Positions 17,290-28,727 are shown, numbered from the stretch's first letter. The stretch: DNA of 64,000 nt from Arthrobacter sp. B6 (GCF_001663775.1 NZ_KV467169.1:537013-601012), one strand, 5' to 3'. Made by a program: numbers and translations. The notes: generated by a model from the sequence alone, not told the origin.

Positions 17290-19854
17290 TCAGGTCACCA
17301 GCTCCCGGACGAGCCGGGCACCCTGCCGCACGGACAGTCCGGGCAGGTAGGCCCGGGTGAGCGCCCTGCCTATGGCCGGCAGATGCAGCGGATCCTGGTA
17401 GTAAAGGTAGAGCGTGCGGTATTCAGGCTTGAACCGTGATTTGAAGGCTGCCAGCGAACGGAAACCGTAGACGGGCTCGAGCGCATGGCCAACGACATCC
17501 AGGATCCGGACCAGGTTCTCCGCAGCCACTGGCTCTTGCTGCCCCGCCTGCTGCCCGTCCCCGTGGCCGTCCTCGGGCCGCCGTGCCAGCGGCGATCCGG
17601 ACAACGAGATGACCTCCACCGACTTTCGGAGCTCCAGCACGGCCGAGGCAATCAGGAACTCCATGACCCCCGGGAAGCCCCCGGCGCCGCGGCGCATGAC
17701 GTCAAGGGTGCGGCTGACCACTTTGCCGCCCTCGTAGACGGGAAGCCAACTGGTCACCCCATGCACGGTGCCGTCCCCGTCGACGGCGAGGCAGCACAAT
17801 ACCTCATCATCCATGAGCTCATCCAGCCCACCGAGGGTGAAGCCCATCTCAGGCACAGACTTACCGGCCGCCCACTCCTCCGACACTTCACTGAGCTGCC
17901 CGCGCAGTGCCTGCGGCAGGCCGTGATAAGTTCCCCAAACGGCCGTAACCCCCATTTTGGCCGCGCGATTCAGTGCTGTCCGCACGTTCTGCCATTCCTT
18001 GCCGCGGAATTCGAGTTCCCGCACGGCCAGCCGTGTTTCCAGGGCGACCGCCACACGGTGGAAGCCGCGGTCCTGTAACAGCGGCCAGAGGCTGGAATCG
18101 CAGGAATAGAACGCGGGAATCAGGGCATGACGGCTGCAGTGGGCGAGGAAGCCTTCAGCCACGCCGGAACGCGATGCCGGCTCGCCGAAGGGTCCCGCCA
18201 GGGTGAGTGCGACGCTTCCATGCTGCTGGTAGGCAACAGCGCCTTTGAGGTCAGGGCTGAACCAGTAGGTGTTGGGTTCCCAAAGAGCCATCCAAGACAA
18301 TGAATCGCCGCCCTCATGCAACAGCCTTCGCACCCTTGTCCGGTCAGAAGCACCGGCGTCGCTGCCATGGTGACGGCCCAGGAGAATGAACCAGACGCCG
18401 GCCAGTGCGATGAACCAAAAAACGGGACCCGAAAAGGCGAAGATAAAGGACTCCGCGCCGTCCCGGTCAGCGAACACCCGCCGGTAGAGGTTGGGGATGG
18501 GGACAGGCATGTACTGCCGGGAGAGTTCGGCGAACAGCCCCAGGAGGCCGCCGTCCCGGGTCATTCCGCCGGCGCTGAGCCAGGCAACACTGTAGCCGCC
18601 TGCCAGCAGCAGCAAGGCACTTCCCAGCACAGCCAGGAGGGTGCGGCGGGCTTCAGGATGTGTTTCCACCCTGAACTGCCGCCTGTTGGCCCACAACACG
18701 GCGGCCAGCAGCAGGGGTACTGTCACAAGGGGCAGAATGTGCGCAAACCCGGACCCCATCGCCGCGGTATGGGGGCGCGACGGATAATGCGGAATCAGCG
18801 CGAACAGCGCCAGGTAGACGGCCGCCACCGCCGTGACTGCCAGCTGGACGGCCAGCGTAATGCGCAGCGCGAGCCGCCGCCCGCGGCGCATTCCGTCTGC
18901 GCAAATCAGCAGCAGGATGACGGGGACAACCGCCAGGGCCAGGCCCAGTGGTCCGGCGAACCCTTGCCGGCCGGCCTCCAGGCACGACGCTTCCACCGTG
19001 GAGCCGCCGCAGTAAAGTTCCAACTGGCCGAGGGTGGGCAACGGATTCAGGACCACGTCGCGCAGCAGGGCAAGGGGCCCTGTGGGGGTCCTTGCGACGC
19101 CCGTGAGGATGGGACCCACGGCAAAAACTGCCACCGTCAGAGCGAGCAGGTTGCGCGTTTCGCGGCCGGTGGAGCGGTGCCGGTGAAGGTGGCCGTCCTC
19201 GCCCTGGATCCACCATCCGGCGATCAGGCCAAGGAGCGCGCCCAGCAGTCCGATCACCGTTTCCGGATGGCCAACATAAAGGACAAGGAGAAGGGACACA
19301 GAGACCAGCCCAGTCCGCAGCCTCCGCCGCCAGAGGACCGAGAGCCGGCCGCTCGCCGCGAGACCAACAGCGAGAACAGCGGCATAGGGTCCGATGAGCC
19401 CGGTGTCCGCCATCAGCCCCAACCAACCGTCGCCCGCGTACCTGGCCAGCTGGGTGACCAGGAGGTATAGCGTCACTGCACCGAACTGGCCGGCGGCGAA
19501 GAAGAGGGCAGCCTGCAGTGTTCCAAGTTTCCGCTCTGCGAGTCCCAGAAGCAGGAGGATCATCAGTGATGCCGTCAGGTAGGCCAGCGGGTTGGTGGCG
19601 AAAAACATCGACGTAAACAGCGACCACCACAGGCCAGATTTCAATCCCGGTCCGCTGACACTGGCGATATCCAGCAATGTTGCCGGCGGACCGGCAAGAT
19701 AGCTTCCCGTGATGGCGCCGGTCAGAAGGAAGACGGCCAGGACGCCCAGGGTGAAGGGAATCGAGCTGAGCCGTGCCTTGGATCGCTGCCACGCCGGCCG
19801 GACCACGGTGGCCCAGGCCAGTGACGCGGGCCGGACATCCGGGCCGGCAGTCAC
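17290..19854 (-). CDS. MprF-like membrane protein: rhomboid-like N-terminus fused to a DUF2156 (lysyltransferase-type) domain
   Basis: About 854 residues. The N-terminal 200 residues have six membrane helices that resemble a rhomboid fold, but the catalytic GxSG is replaced by GPYAA, so protease activity is unlikely. Five or six more helices follow, and the last 330 residues are a DUF2156 domain as in MprF (RRLLHEGGDSLSWMAL, VALTLAGPFGEP, GFHRVAVALETRL). MprF proteins transfer lysine from Lys-tRNA to phosphatidylglycerol and flip the product; whether this protein does so is not shown. The GTG at 19854 overlaps the esterase stop by four bases (GTGA). Confidence 0.82.
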   Translation of the reverse strand: MTAGPDVRPASLAWATVVRPAWQRSKARLSSIPFTLGVLAVFLLTGAITGSYLAGPPATLLDIASVSGPGLKSGLWWSLFTSMFFATNPLAYLTASLMILLLLGLAERKLGTLQAALFFAAGQFGAVTLYLLVTQLARYAGDGWLGLMADTGLIGPYAAVLAVGLAASGRLSVLWRRRLRTGLVSVSLLLVLYVGHPETVIGLLGALLGLIAGWWIQGEDGHLHRHRSTGRETRNLLALTVAVFAVGPILTGVARTPTGPLALLRDVVLNPLPTLGQLELYCGGSTVEASCLEAGRQGFAGPLGLALAVVPVILLLICADGMRRGRRLALRITLAVQLAVTAVAAVYLALFALIPHYPSRPHTAAMGSGFAHILPLVTVPLLLAAVLWANRRQFRVETHPEARRTLLAVLGSALLLLAGGYSVAWLSAGGMTRDGGLLGLFAELSRQYMPVPIPNLYRRVFADRDGAESFIFAFSGPVFWFIALAGVWFILLGRHHGSDAGASDRTRVRRLLHEGGDSLSWMALWEPNTYWFSPDLKGAVAYQQHGSVALTLAGPFGEPASRSGVAEGFLAHCSRHALIPAFYSCDSSLWPLLQDRGFHRVAVALETRLAVRELEFRGKEWQNVRTALNRAAKMGVTAVWGTYHGLPQALRGQLSEVSEEWAAGKSVPEMGFTLGGLDELMDDEVLCCLAVDGDGTVHGVTSWLPVYEGGKVVSRTLDVMRRGAGGFPGVMEFLIASAVLELRKSVEVISLSGSPLARRPEDGHGDGQQAGQQEPVAAENLVRILDVVGHALEPVYGFRSLAAFKSRFKPEYRTLYLYYQDPLHLPAIGRALTRAYLPGLSVRQGARLVRELVT

Positions 19855-21161
19855 GGCTTGATACCCCAGCGGGAGGCCAGGAACCCGAGCCCGTCCGCCA
19901 TCCCCCGGGACGGAGTGTCCCACGAGTGGCCGGCATGCTGCACCTGCCCTGCTTCGACAGTGAAGCCCGCCTTGCTGGCCGCTTCGGCCAGGGTGTCCAT
20001 GTAGTCGACAAACTCAGGGTCCCGCTCGCCCGCCGCAAAATACACTGCGCTGGAATCGAAACGCTGATGCTTCATCCTGGACAGCGGGGTCTCGCGCTCA
20101 AAAGCAGCCGTGTCCCCGGCGTACGCTGCGTCGATTGTTTTCTGCCGCTCCTTGGCCAGGGCCGGTTCAATTTCACTGGAAAATGCCAGCACCGAGCTGT
20201 AGATGTCCGGATGCCGGGTGCCCATCTGCAGGGCACACGTTGCTCCGAAGGAGAACCCGCCGGCGGCCCATTGCCTGTGGCTGGGGTCCACGTCAAGGGT
20301 TGCGTTGATCCATGCCGGCAAGTCCACGGCCAGGTAGGTGTCCGCCCGGGCTATCCGGCTGTCCAGGCACAGGGTGTTGGCAGACTGTGACCCGTTAGGG
20401 TCCGCCACCACCACAACCGGTGCAATGCCGCCGTGGCCGGAAGCGAACTTGTCCAGGTGTGCCCGCAGCGCTCCACCGGTGAGCCAGTCGGACGGACCGC
20501 CGGGCTGTCCGGAGAAGAGCACCAGGACGGGCAGTGCGGGACGGTTTGTGGCGAAGTACGCCGGAGGCAGGTAAATATAGGCTTCCCGTGTTTCCAGCGC
20601 AGATGCCGGCCCGGGGATGTTCGCCTTCCGAAGGACGCCCCCACTGGGCATATCCCCCTGCGGTGCCCAGCCTTCCAGCGGCACCGGGGACGGGCCGCCG
20701 GGCTGGCGCATGAGGCCAGTCTCCAGGACCGGAATCCGGGCCAGCGCCGTGCCCATAAGGTCGCTGACCGTCCTGTTGAGGCCAAAGTAGGCATTGATCT
20801 GGACTCCGGTGAGCAGGAGCACCAGCAGAAATGCGACGATGCCGGCACTTTGCTGTCGCCTGCTGGCCCGCGGCATGCGGATCAGTGCCAGTATCAGGGC
20901 AGCGACGGCGGGGACCGACCAGAGCAATACGTCGTCCGGAAGATCCTCCGGAAAAGTCGAAAAGACGTCGATAAGGGCCCAGTGCACCATGCCGACCACG
21001 GCGATGCCGCCGGCGACGGAAACGAGAACTGACAGCCACCATGGGCGCGGTCCGGCCATTGCCGGGCGCCAGAGCAAATACACGGCTGCCGCCGCGCCCA
21101 GTGCGCAGGCGGTCCAAAATACCGGTCCGTCAGTCAGCCGGACATCAGAAAGGAAGTCCAC
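19851..21161 (-). CDS. Membrane-anchored esterase, alpha/beta hydrolase (esterase D/Ag85-like)
   Basis: A 436-residue protein with about four N-terminal membrane helices (roughly residues 12-140) followed by an extracytoplasmic hydrolase domain of about 270 residues. Visible: YIYLPPAYF, LVLFSGQPGGPSDW, the nucleophile motif GGFSFGATCA (Ser in GFSFG), AGERDPEF (acid) and AGHSWD (His). These fit the putative esterase/antigen 85 class acting on cell-envelope lipids or glycans. The GTG at 21161 lies 5 bases after the DUF2550 stop. Its coupling to the MprF-like gene points to envelope lipid metabolism. Confidence 0.83.
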   Translation of the reverse strand: MDFLSDVRLTDGPVFWTACALGAAAAVYLLWRPAMAGPRPWWLSVLVSVAGGIAVVGMVHWALIDVFSTFPEDLPDDVLLWSVPAVAALILALIRMPRASRRQQSAGIVAFLLVLLLTGVQINAYFGLNRTVSDLMGTALARIPVLETGLMRQPGGPSPVPLEGWAPQGDMPSGGVLRKANIPGPASALETREAYIYLPPAYFATNRPALPVLVLFSGQPGGPSDWLTGGALRAHLDKFASGHGGIAPVVVVADPNGSQSANTLCLDSRIARADTYLAVDLPAWINATLDVDPSHRQWAAGGFSFGATCALQMGTRHPDIYSSVLAFSSEIEPALAKERQKTIDAAYAGDTAAFERETPLSRMKHQRFDSSAVYFAAGERDPEFVDYMDTLAEAASKAGFTVEAGQVQHAGHSWDTPSRGMADGLGFLASRWGIKP

Positions 21162-21166
21162 GCCGG

Positions 21167-21598
21167 CTAGCGCCAGGTCCCCACACCGATGACGGGCCCG
21201 GCTTCCAGCCACGATGAGAGCCCGGTGTAGGCGTCAAACTTCATAGCCAGTCTCAGGTCCTGGCCCTCGTACCGCAGCTCCACAATAACGACGTCGGGCT
21301 GGACCTTCACGGCCTCTGCTTCCGTCGGCTTGCGGCGGCCCAGCAGTTCCAGGGAACTCCGTTTGAATTTGTGCTTGGGCCGGACACTGAGTGAAAGCAG
21401 ACGGAACCACTCAAGGTCGTTGTCCTGGTAACGACAAACCCCCATCTGCCAGCTGTTTCCAGCTACGCAAATGGAGGCGTCCACTGTGCCCAGGGCGCGC
21501 CGCAGGTTGAAGCGGCGCACCCCGGAAAGGCACAGTGCAAGTATCAGCAATCCAAAGGCGATTGCCAAGGCGATGAACGGAAGACTCGGAGCGTCCAT
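21167..21598 (-). CDS. DUF2550 membrane protein
   Basis: A 143-residue protein with one N-terminal membrane helix (LPFIALAIAFGLLILALCL) and a cytoplasmic domain containing SWQMGVCRY and WFRLLSLSVRPKHKF. DUF2550 proteins are encoded directly after atpC in many actinobacteria, as here; their role is unknown. The ATG at 21598 is chosen; the longer frame upstream reads across atpC out of frame. The gap from atpC is 10 bases, so it belongs to the atp transcript. Confidence 0.88.
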   Translation of the reverse strand: MDAPSLPFIALAIAFGLLILALCLSGVRRFNLRRALGTVDASICVAGNSWQMGVCRYQDNDLEWFRLLSLSVRPKHKFKRSSLELLGRRKPTEAEAVKVQPDVVIVELRYEGQDLRLAMKFDAYTGLSSWLEAGPVIGVGTWR

Positions 21599-21608
21599 CA
21601 AGGTCGTG

Positions 21609-21893
21609 CTAGCGGATCCCAGCAGTAGCCGCGTCACCCAGCTGGGCGTTGTCAGCAACAATAACCACACGGTTGTTGTCAACGGAGAAGAATCCGCCAT
21701 CGACAACTACGGCAATACGGTCACCCGAAGCCGGCTGAATCGCCAGTTCACCTTCGGCCAGGATCGCCAGCAGGGGCGAGTGGCCGGGCAGGATTCCGAT
21801 CTCACCATCGCTGGTGCGGGCCTTGACCATCGTGGCCGCTCCGGACCAAATAAAGCGGTCCGCTGCGACAATCTCAACCTCAAGCTCAGCCAT
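21609..21893 (-). CDS. atpC: F1Fo ATP synthase epsilon subunit
   Basis: A 94-residue central-stalk subunit. It has the N-terminal beta-barrel domain (MAELEVEIVAADRFIWSG, then EIGILPGHSPLLAIL) and a final beta strand. The C-terminal two-helix inhibitory domain of E. coli epsilon is absent, as in many actinobacterial epsilon subunits that are about 90 residues long. It begins one base after atpD ends. Confidence 0.95.
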   Translation of the reverse strand: MAELEVEIVAADRFIWSGAATMVKARTSDGEIGILPGHSPLLAILAEGELAIQPASGDRIAVVVDGGFFSVDNNRVVIVADNAQLGDAATAGIR

Positions 21894-21894
21894 A

Positions 21895-23433
<1,539 letters not shown>

Positions 23434-24324
23434 CTAGGACGCGAGGGCGTCTGCGCCGGCAACGATTTCGGAAAGCTCCTGCGTGATTTCAGCCTGGCGG
23501 GCCGTGTTGCGCAGACGCGTGTACTTCTTGATGAGGTCCGTCGCGTTGTCGCCGGCGGACTTCATCGCCCGCTGGCGCGCAGCAAGCTCGGAAGCTGCTG
23601 CCTGCAACATGGCTGCGAAGATACGGGATTCGATGTAGCGCGGCAGCAAGGCATCAAGAACCTGCTCCGTTTCCGGTTCGAACTCGTAGAGCGGCAAGAG
23701 GTCCGATTCCGAAGCTGCCTGCTCTTCAACGACCTCAAGCGGAAGCAGGCGGATTACCGTCGGCTCCTGGGTGACCATGGACTTGAAGCGGGTGTACACA
23801 ACGTGGATTTCGTCCACGCCACCCTCTTCATAGGCCGTTGCGAAATCCGTCAGCAGCGCTTCTCCGACTTCGCGGGCAGTGGCGAACTCAGGGGCGTCGG
23901 TGCCGCCGGTCCAGACCCGCGCGTACTCGCGGTTCCGGAACTCGTAGTACGCCTGTCCCTTGCGTCCGACCAGGTAGGTCTTGACTTCCTTGCCTTCAGC
24001 GTGGAGCAGCTCGTTGAGACCTTCCGCCTGCTTGAGCACACTCGCCGAGTAGGAACCTGCCAGGCCACGGTCCGAGGTGATTACCAGGACTGCGGCACGG
24101 CGGATCTGCTCCGGCTCAGTGGTCAGCGGGTGGTCGATTTCGCTTTGGCTGGCGACAGCAGAAACGGCGCGCGTGATGGCGTTCGCGTAAGGCAGTGAAG
24201 CTGCTACGCGCGCCCGGGCCTTGCCGATGCGCGAGGTAGCGATCAGTTCCATCGCCTTGAAGATCTTGCGCATCGACGTGGTCGAGCTGATCTTCTGGCG
24301 GTAGACCCGGATCTGGGCTCCCAT
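23434..24324 (-). CDS. atpG: F1Fo ATP synthase gamma subunit
   Basis: Central rotating shaft, 296 residues. The N-terminus ([25 protein letters not shown]) and [15 protein letters not shown] are typical, and the C-terminal coiled coil ([20 protein letters not shown], then [12 protein letters not shown]) is intact. The ATG at 24324 is preceded by an AGGAAAGGATAAG-type ribosome site. It is separated from atpA by a gap holding a perfect 16-bp hairpin. Confidence 0.98.
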   Translation of the reverse strand: MGAQIRVYRQKISSTTSMRKIFKAMELIATSRIGKARARVAASLPYANAITRAVSAVASQSEIDHPLTTEPEQIRRAAVLVITSDRGLAGSYSASVLKQAEGLNELLHAEGKEVKTYLVGRKGQAYYEFRNREYARVWTGGTDAPEFATAREVGEALLTDFATAYEEGGVDEIHVVYTRFKSMVTQEPTVIRLLPLEVVEEQAASESDLLPLYEFEPETEQVLDALLPRYIESRIFAAMLQAAASELAARQRAMKSAGDNATDLIKKYTRLRNTARQAEITQELSEIVAGADALAS

Positions 24325-24352
24325 ACTTATCCTTTCCTAAGATTCCGTAGCC

Positions 24353-24386
24353 CGGATGCGCCGGACCCGTGGGTCCGGCGCATCCG
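24353..24386. other. Perfect 16-bp hairpin between atpA and atpG
   Basis: Bases 24353-24368 and 24371-24386 are exact inverted complements (stem core GGATGCGCCGGACCC) with a 2-base centre. On the atp transcript there is no U-tract after the stem, so it is unlikely to be a full terminator. It could attenuate transcription or protect or process the mRNA between atpA and atpG. Confidence 0.75.
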
Positions 24387-24396
24387 ACCAGCGGAA

Positions 24397-26034
24397 CTAG
24401 CGCTTCTGCTTGACGATTTTTTCCTGGTCGACGTCGCCCTCGGAGATAGCATCATGCTCCTCGTGGCCGGCACCTACCAGGTGGTTGTCACCCTCGCCGA
24501 AGAAACCCTTTTTGAAGTCCACGATCGCGGTCTTCAGTGCTTCTGCGGTGTCATCGCCCAAGACGCTGGTCTGGGCCAGCGTGGTGAGGATCGATGACTT
24601 GTGCTTGAGGTGCTCCAGGAACTCGGCCTCGAAGCGGCTGATGTCTTCAACCGGCACGTCGTCGAGATAGCCGTTGGTACCTGCCCAGATGGACACAACC
24701 TGGTCCTCGACCGGGAACGGCGAGTACTGGCCCTGCTTGAGCAGTTCCATCAGGCGGGCGCCGCGGGTCAGCTGCTGGCGTGAAGCCGCATCCAGGTCCG
24801 AAGCGAACATGGCGAATGCCTGCATGTCGCGGTACTGGGCCAGGTCCAGCTTCAAGGTACCCGAGACCTTCTTCATGGACTTGACCTGGGCAGCACCACC
24901 AACGCGGGACACCGAGACACCAACGTCAACAGCAGGACGCTGGTTGGCGTTGAAGAGGTCCGACTGGAGGAAGATCTGGCCATCGGTGATCGAGATCACG
25001 TTGGTCGGGATGTAGGCGGAAACGTCGTTTGCCTTGGTCTCCACGATGGGCAGGCCGGTCATCGAGCCTGCGCCGAGCTCGTCGGAGAGCTTTGCACAAC
25101 GTTCCAGCAGACGGGAGTGCAAGTAGAACACGTCGCCCGGGTAGGCTTCGCGTCCCGGCGGGCGGCGCAGCAGCAGCGAAACGGCGCGGTAGGCTTCAGC
25201 CTGCTTGGACAGGTCGTCGAAGATCACCAGAACGTGCTTGCCGCCGTACATCCAGTGCTGGCCGATGGCCGAACCGGCGTAAGGGGCCAGGTACTTGAAG
25301 CCTGCGGGGTCGGAAGCGGGAGACGCCACGATGGTGGTGTACTCCAGTGCGCCGTGGTCCTCAAGGGTCTGACGGACGGCTGCGATGGTGGACGCCTTCT
25401 GGCCAACACCGACGTAGACGCAGCGCACCTGCTTGGTGACGTCTCCGGAAGCCCAGTTGGCCTTCTGGTTGATGATGGTGTCAACGGCGATGGCCGTTTT
25501 GCCGGTCTGGCGGTCGCCAATGATCAGCTGACGCTGGCCGCGGCCGATCGGGATCATGGCGTCGATGGCCTTGAGTCCGGTCTGCATCGGTTCGTGGACC
25601 GACTTGCGCTGGGTAACGCCGGGCGCCTGGAGTTCCAGCGCACGGGTGGTCTCAGCCTTGATTTCGCCGAGGTCATCGATCGGCTGACCGAGCGGGTCAA
25701 CTACGCGTCCAAGGAACGCGTCGCCAACCGGTACGGAAAGGATCTCACCGGTGCGGTGCACTTCCTGGCCTTCTTCGATGCCCGTGAAGTCACCGAGGAT
25801 GATGACACCGATTTCGCGGACGTCAAGGTTCTGGGCCAGGCCCAGAGTGCCGTCCTCGAAGCGAAGCAGCTCGTTCGCCATGACCGAGGGAAGGCCCTCA
25901 ACACGGGCGATGCCGTCACTTGCGGTGGTTACGCGGCCAACCTCTACGCGCTCTGCGTTTCCGGGTTCGTAGGACGCCGCGAACTCGTTCAACGCATTAC
26001 GGACGTCGTCGGCGTTGATGGTCAATTCGGCCAT
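24397..26034 (-). CDS. atpA: F1Fo ATP synthase alpha subunit
   Basis: Non-catalytic nucleotide-binding subunit, 545 residues from the ATG at 26034 ([11 protein letters not shown]). Walker A is [19 protein letters not shown] and the [10 protein letters not shown] signature follow. The C-terminus extends about 30 residues beyond the E. coli protein ([16 protein letters not shown]), which fits actinobacterial alpha subunits, where such an extension has been linked to suppression of ATP hydrolysis in mycobacteria. Confidence 0.98.
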   Translation of the reverse strand: MAELTINADDVRNALNEFAASYEPGNAERVEVGRVTTASDGIARVEGLPSVMANELLRFEDGTLGLAQNLDVREIGVIILGDFTGIEEGQEVHRTGEILSVPVGDAFLGRVVDPLGQPIDDLGEIKAETTRALELQAPGVTQRKSVHEPMQTGLKAIDAMIPIGRGQRQLIIGDRQTGKTAIAVDTIINQKANWASGDVTKQVRCVYVGVGQKASTIAAVRQTLEDHGALEYTTIVASPASDPAGFKYLAPYAGSAIGQHWMYGGKHVLVIFDDLSKQAEAYRAVSLLLRRPPGREAYPGDVFYLHSRLLERCAKLSDELGAGSMTGLPIVETKANDVSAYIPTNVISITDGQIFLQSDLFNANQRPAVDVGVSVSRVGGAAQVKSMKKVSGTLKLDLAQYRDMQAFAMFASDLDAASRQQLTRGARLMELLKQGQYSPFPVEDQVVSIWAGTNGYLDDVPVEDISRFEAEFLEHLKHKSSILTTLAQTSVLGDDTAEALKTAIVDFKKGFFGEGDNHLVGAGHEEHDAISEGDVDQEKIVKQKR

Positions 26035-26117
26035 CTGCAGTCCCTGCTCTCCTGTTTTCGTGATCATCGTTGCTCACGATGACCGGGGTTTCTATCAGTT
26101 AAGTTGTGCTTGTCCGG

Positions 26118-26945
26118 CTAGCTTGCCAGTTGGCGGTGAAGCTGGCCCAGCCGGGAAACAACGGAAGCGTCAAGCACTTCGTCGCCCACCTGGACACGGA
26201 TTCCGCCTATCAGTGCGGGATCAACATTGATGTTGACCTTGAGCTCGCGACCATACAGGGAGTTGAGCCCTGCCTGGAGGCGGCTGAACTGCGTCTCAGT
26301 CAAAGGACTGGTGACGCTGACAGTTGCAATCCAGCGCTGCTGCCGTTTGGCCGCCAACTCGGCGAACCGGGCCACCAACCTGGTCGGCTTGAGGCCGCGG
26401 GGCTGGGAGACGGCCTGGCCGATAAGGACTTTGGCTTCCTCGCTTGCGCCAGGAACCAGCCTCTCGGTGAGGGTGGTCTTTGCAGTACCGCTTGCCTGTG
26501 GTTCGGACAGAGCACGTTGTACCTCGTGGCTGGAGGCAACGGCCTGGTTGAAGGAGAACAGATCGTTCTCCAGCTCTTCCAGCCCAGAGATTCCGGAGGC
26601 AGAAACAGCCGACTTGTTTTCAGCGACGGCGATGACCACCGTTGCGGCAAGAGTCTCGAGTGCATCGCCGATATCCCGTGCCGATGCCCAGCGCAAACTG
26701 GCCAGCCCACCCGCGATATCCGCAGCATCAGCGGAGACTTTCCCGCCAAACAGCTGCTTGACCAGCGCCGACTTTTCGTCACCGCTACGGGACGGGTCAG
26801 TCAGGGCGCGGCGCAAGCCAGCCGAGCTGTCCACCGTTCCCAGGATTCCGAAGAGTTCCTTAGCCAACCCCAGCGAAGCCGTCGGAAGCTTGGCTTCCAA
26901 CGTGGTCAGTGCCGTGGCCAGCGATTCGCTCGATACACCTGCCAT
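26118..26945 (-). CDS. atpH: F1Fo ATP synthase delta subunit
   Basis: Peripheral-stalk subunit of 275 residues, about 95 longer than E. coli delta. The C-terminal half (KVNINVDPALIGGIRVQVGD, then SVVSRLGQLHRQL) is the conserved delta signature; the N-terminal helical domain carries the extra length. In mycobacteria delta is fused to a b-like segment; here no membrane helix is visible and a separate atpF is present. The ATG overlaps the atpF stop by one base (TAATG). Confidence 0.95.
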   Translation of the reverse strand: MAGVSSESLATALTTLEAKLPTASLGLAKELFGILGTVDSSAGLRRALTDPSRSGDEKSALVKQLFGGKVSADAADIAGGLASLRWASARDIGDALETLAATVVIAVAENKSAVSASGISGLEELENDLFSFNQAVASSHEVQRALSEPQASGTAKTTLTERLVPGASEEAKVLIGQAVSQPRGLKPTRLVARFAELAAKRQQRWIATVSVTSPLTETQFSRLQAGLNSLYGRELKVNINVDPALIGGIRVQVGDEVLDASVVSRLGQLHRQLAS

Positions 26946-27496
26946 TACTGAGTTGCACCTGCGTTCTGGTTCTCCAGATCTGCCAGGAAGCGGTCAACAA
27001 CGCGGGCCGCACGCTCGTCGTCGGTGAGTGCTTCACCAACAATGCGTCCTGCCAGCGTGGTGGCCAGTGTGCCCACCTCGGAACGCAGGGACACAACAGC
27101 GGCCTGGCGCTCCGATTCGATCTGCACGTGCGCCTGCGCAGTGATGCGGGCGGACTCTGCAGCAGCCTTTTCCTTCAGATCCGCAAGGATCTGAGCGCCT
27201 TCGGCACGGGCTTCCTCGCGGATGCGGTTGGCCTCTGCACGGGCGTCCGTGAGCTGCTGCTTGTATTCTTCGAGGGCTGCAGAAGCTTCTGCCTGGGCCT
27301 TCTCGGCCTTGGCGATGCCGCCCTCAATTGCCTCAGCGCGCTCTGCGAATGTCTTCTCGAACATCGGGACAACGAACTTGACCACGATGAACATGAGGAC
27401 AGCAAAGCCGACGAGGACAACGCCCATTTCCCAGACGTTGGGTACCAGTGGGTTAGTCTCGCCCTCTGTGGCGGCTGAGATGATCACCTGGTTCAT
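26945..27496 (-). CDS. atpF: F1Fo ATP synthase b subunit
   Basis: Peripheral-stalk subunit, 183 residues: one membrane helix near the N-terminus (WEMGVVLVGFAVLMFIVVKFV) and a long, highly charged, Ala-rich coiled coil (KAEKAQAEASAALEEYKQQL and following) that binds delta. It lies between atpE and atpH in the standard order. Confidence 0.96.
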   Translation of the reverse strand: MNQVIISAATEGETNPLVPNVWEMGVVLVGFAVLMFIVVKFVVPMFEKTFAERAEAIEGGIAKAEKAQAEASAALEEYKQQLTDARAEANRIREEARAEGAQILADLKEKAAAESARITAQAHVQIESERQAAVVSLRSEVGTLATTLAGRIVGEALTDDERAARVVDRFLADLENQNAGATQ

Positions 27497-27552
27497 AATT
27501 CACCCGTCCTTATCTACTCGGTTCTGGATGTTCGCTTGGTTCTGAAGACAGA

Positions 27553-27756
27553 CTAGAGAACGAAGGCGAAGACCAGGCCGAGGATGGCAAGGGCTTCAGT
27601 CAGCGCGAGGCCGAGGAACGCGATCGGCTGCAGGACGCGCTGGGCTTCCGGCTGGCGGGCCACACCGTTGATGTAAGCGGCGAACACCAGACCAACACCG
27701 ATACCACCTCCGATTGCGGACAGACCGTAACCTACGAGGTTGAGATTGCCTTCCAT
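27553..27756 (-). CDS. atpE: F1Fo ATP synthase c subunit
   Basis: A 67-residue hairpin of two membrane helices that forms the rotor ring. The polar loop is ARQPEAQ and the ion-carrying carboxylate is Glu54 in LALTEALAI. No sodium-site polar residues are obvious next to it, so protons are the likely coupling ion. The ATG at 27756 follows a strong GAAAGGAAG ribosome site, which fits the high c-subunit stoichiometry. Confidence 0.97.
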   Translation of the reverse strand: MEGNLNLVGYGLSAIGGGIGVGLVFAAYINGVARQPEAQRVLQPIAFLGLALTEALAILGLVFAFVL

Positions 27757-27802
27757 TTTTCTTCCTTTCAAGATGCCACCCATGTGGCAGGTTGTTTGGG
27801 TT

Positions 27803-27825
27803 GCTTCATCCCCGCGAGGGGAAGC
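27803..27825. other. Intercistronic hairpin between atpB and atpE
   Basis: In the 79-base gap, CCCC (27810-27813) pairs with GGGG (27818-27821) around a GCGA loop, and GCTT (27803-27806) pairs with AAGC (27822-27825) with three bases bulged. It sits between atpB (low copy) and atpE (high copy), where an RNA processing or stability element would make sense. Confidence 0.4.
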
Positions 27826-27835
27826 TTTTGGGAGC

Positions 27836-28636
27836 CTAGTGGCTGTCGGCGTGAAGTGCGCCTTCGATGTAGATCGCGGTCAGCAGGGTGAACACATAGG
27901 CCTGCAGGACCATGATCAGGGCTTCAAGCATGTACATGGCGATCGCGCCGCCAAGGACCAGGAGGGAGGTGCCCTTCAGCAGGATGTTCTCCTGCATGAT
28001 GAGGAACTCGATGCCATAGCCGGCGATCATCACAATGAGGTGGCCGGCGAGCATGGTCGCGAACAGACGGAGGCTGTGCGTGACAGGCCGGACCAGGAAG
28101 TTGGAGATGATCTCGATCGGGATGACGATCGGGAGGATGTACCAGGGAACACCGGAAGGAACGGTTGCGAGCTTGAAGTAGCGCAGTCCGTTCTTCTTGA
28201 TGCCGATGGCGATCCAGGTGAAGTAGACAATGCCAGCCAGGACATAGGCGCCGCCGACGTGTGAGAACGTGGGGAGCTGGAAGAACGGGATGGCCCCGTA
28301 GATGTTGTTCACCAGGATGAAGAAGAACAGGCTGAACAGCAGCGGGACGTACTTCATAAAGTCCCGGCCGCCGATGATGTCCTTGGCAATGCCGTTGCGG
28401 ACGAAGCCGTAGGCGGCCTCGCCGGCGAACTGGAGCTTGCCGGGTACCAGCTGCTGCTTGCGTGCGGCAAGCACGAAGAAGACGGCGATAAAGGCGACAG
28501 AGAGCAGGACAAGCAGCATCTGCTTGGAGAATCCCTCTGCGGCACCCCACGGCAGGATTGCCGGCAAATGCATTTCGTTAATTCCAGGAGGAGTGAAGTC
28601 TCCTGAATTTTGGGCCGGGAGCGCAAGCGCGATCAA
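27836..28636 (-). CDS. atpB: F1Fo ATP synthase a subunit
   Basis: Membrane subunit forming the proton half-channels, 266 residues, with five or six helices. The essential Arg is in the helix that includes [18 protein letters not shown], and the last helix, [18 protein letters not shown], has the conserved QAYVF motif. The ATG at 28636 starts just before a hydrophobic stretch (MIALALPAQ). Confidence 0.97.
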   Translation of the reverse strand: MIALALPAQNSGDFTPPGINEMHLPAILPWGAAEGFSKQMLLVLLSVAFIAVFFVLAARKQQLVPGKLQFAGEAAYGFVRNGIAKDIIGGRDFMKYVPLLFSLFFFILVNNIYGAIPFFQLPTFSHVGGAYVLAGIVYFTWIAIGIKKNGLRYFKLATVPSGVPWYILPIVIPIEIISNFLVRPVTHSLRLFATMLAGHLIVMIAGYGIEFLIMQENILLKGTSLLVLGGAIAMYMLEALIMVLQAYVFTLLTAIYIEGALHADSH

Positions 28637-28727
28637 CGCGTTTCCTCTCTGCAGTGTCCATCATTGGGCGTTGGGCAGGGACCGGCGGCCGTTAGGCCTG
28701 CTGTTCCCGTTGTGAAATTATTTGGCA

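Noticed and set aside
18316-19470. Long plus-strand open frame across the MprF-like gene
   Set aside because: Composition is Gln/Arg/Gly-rich without motifs, while the opposite strand encodes helices and a DUF2156 domain.
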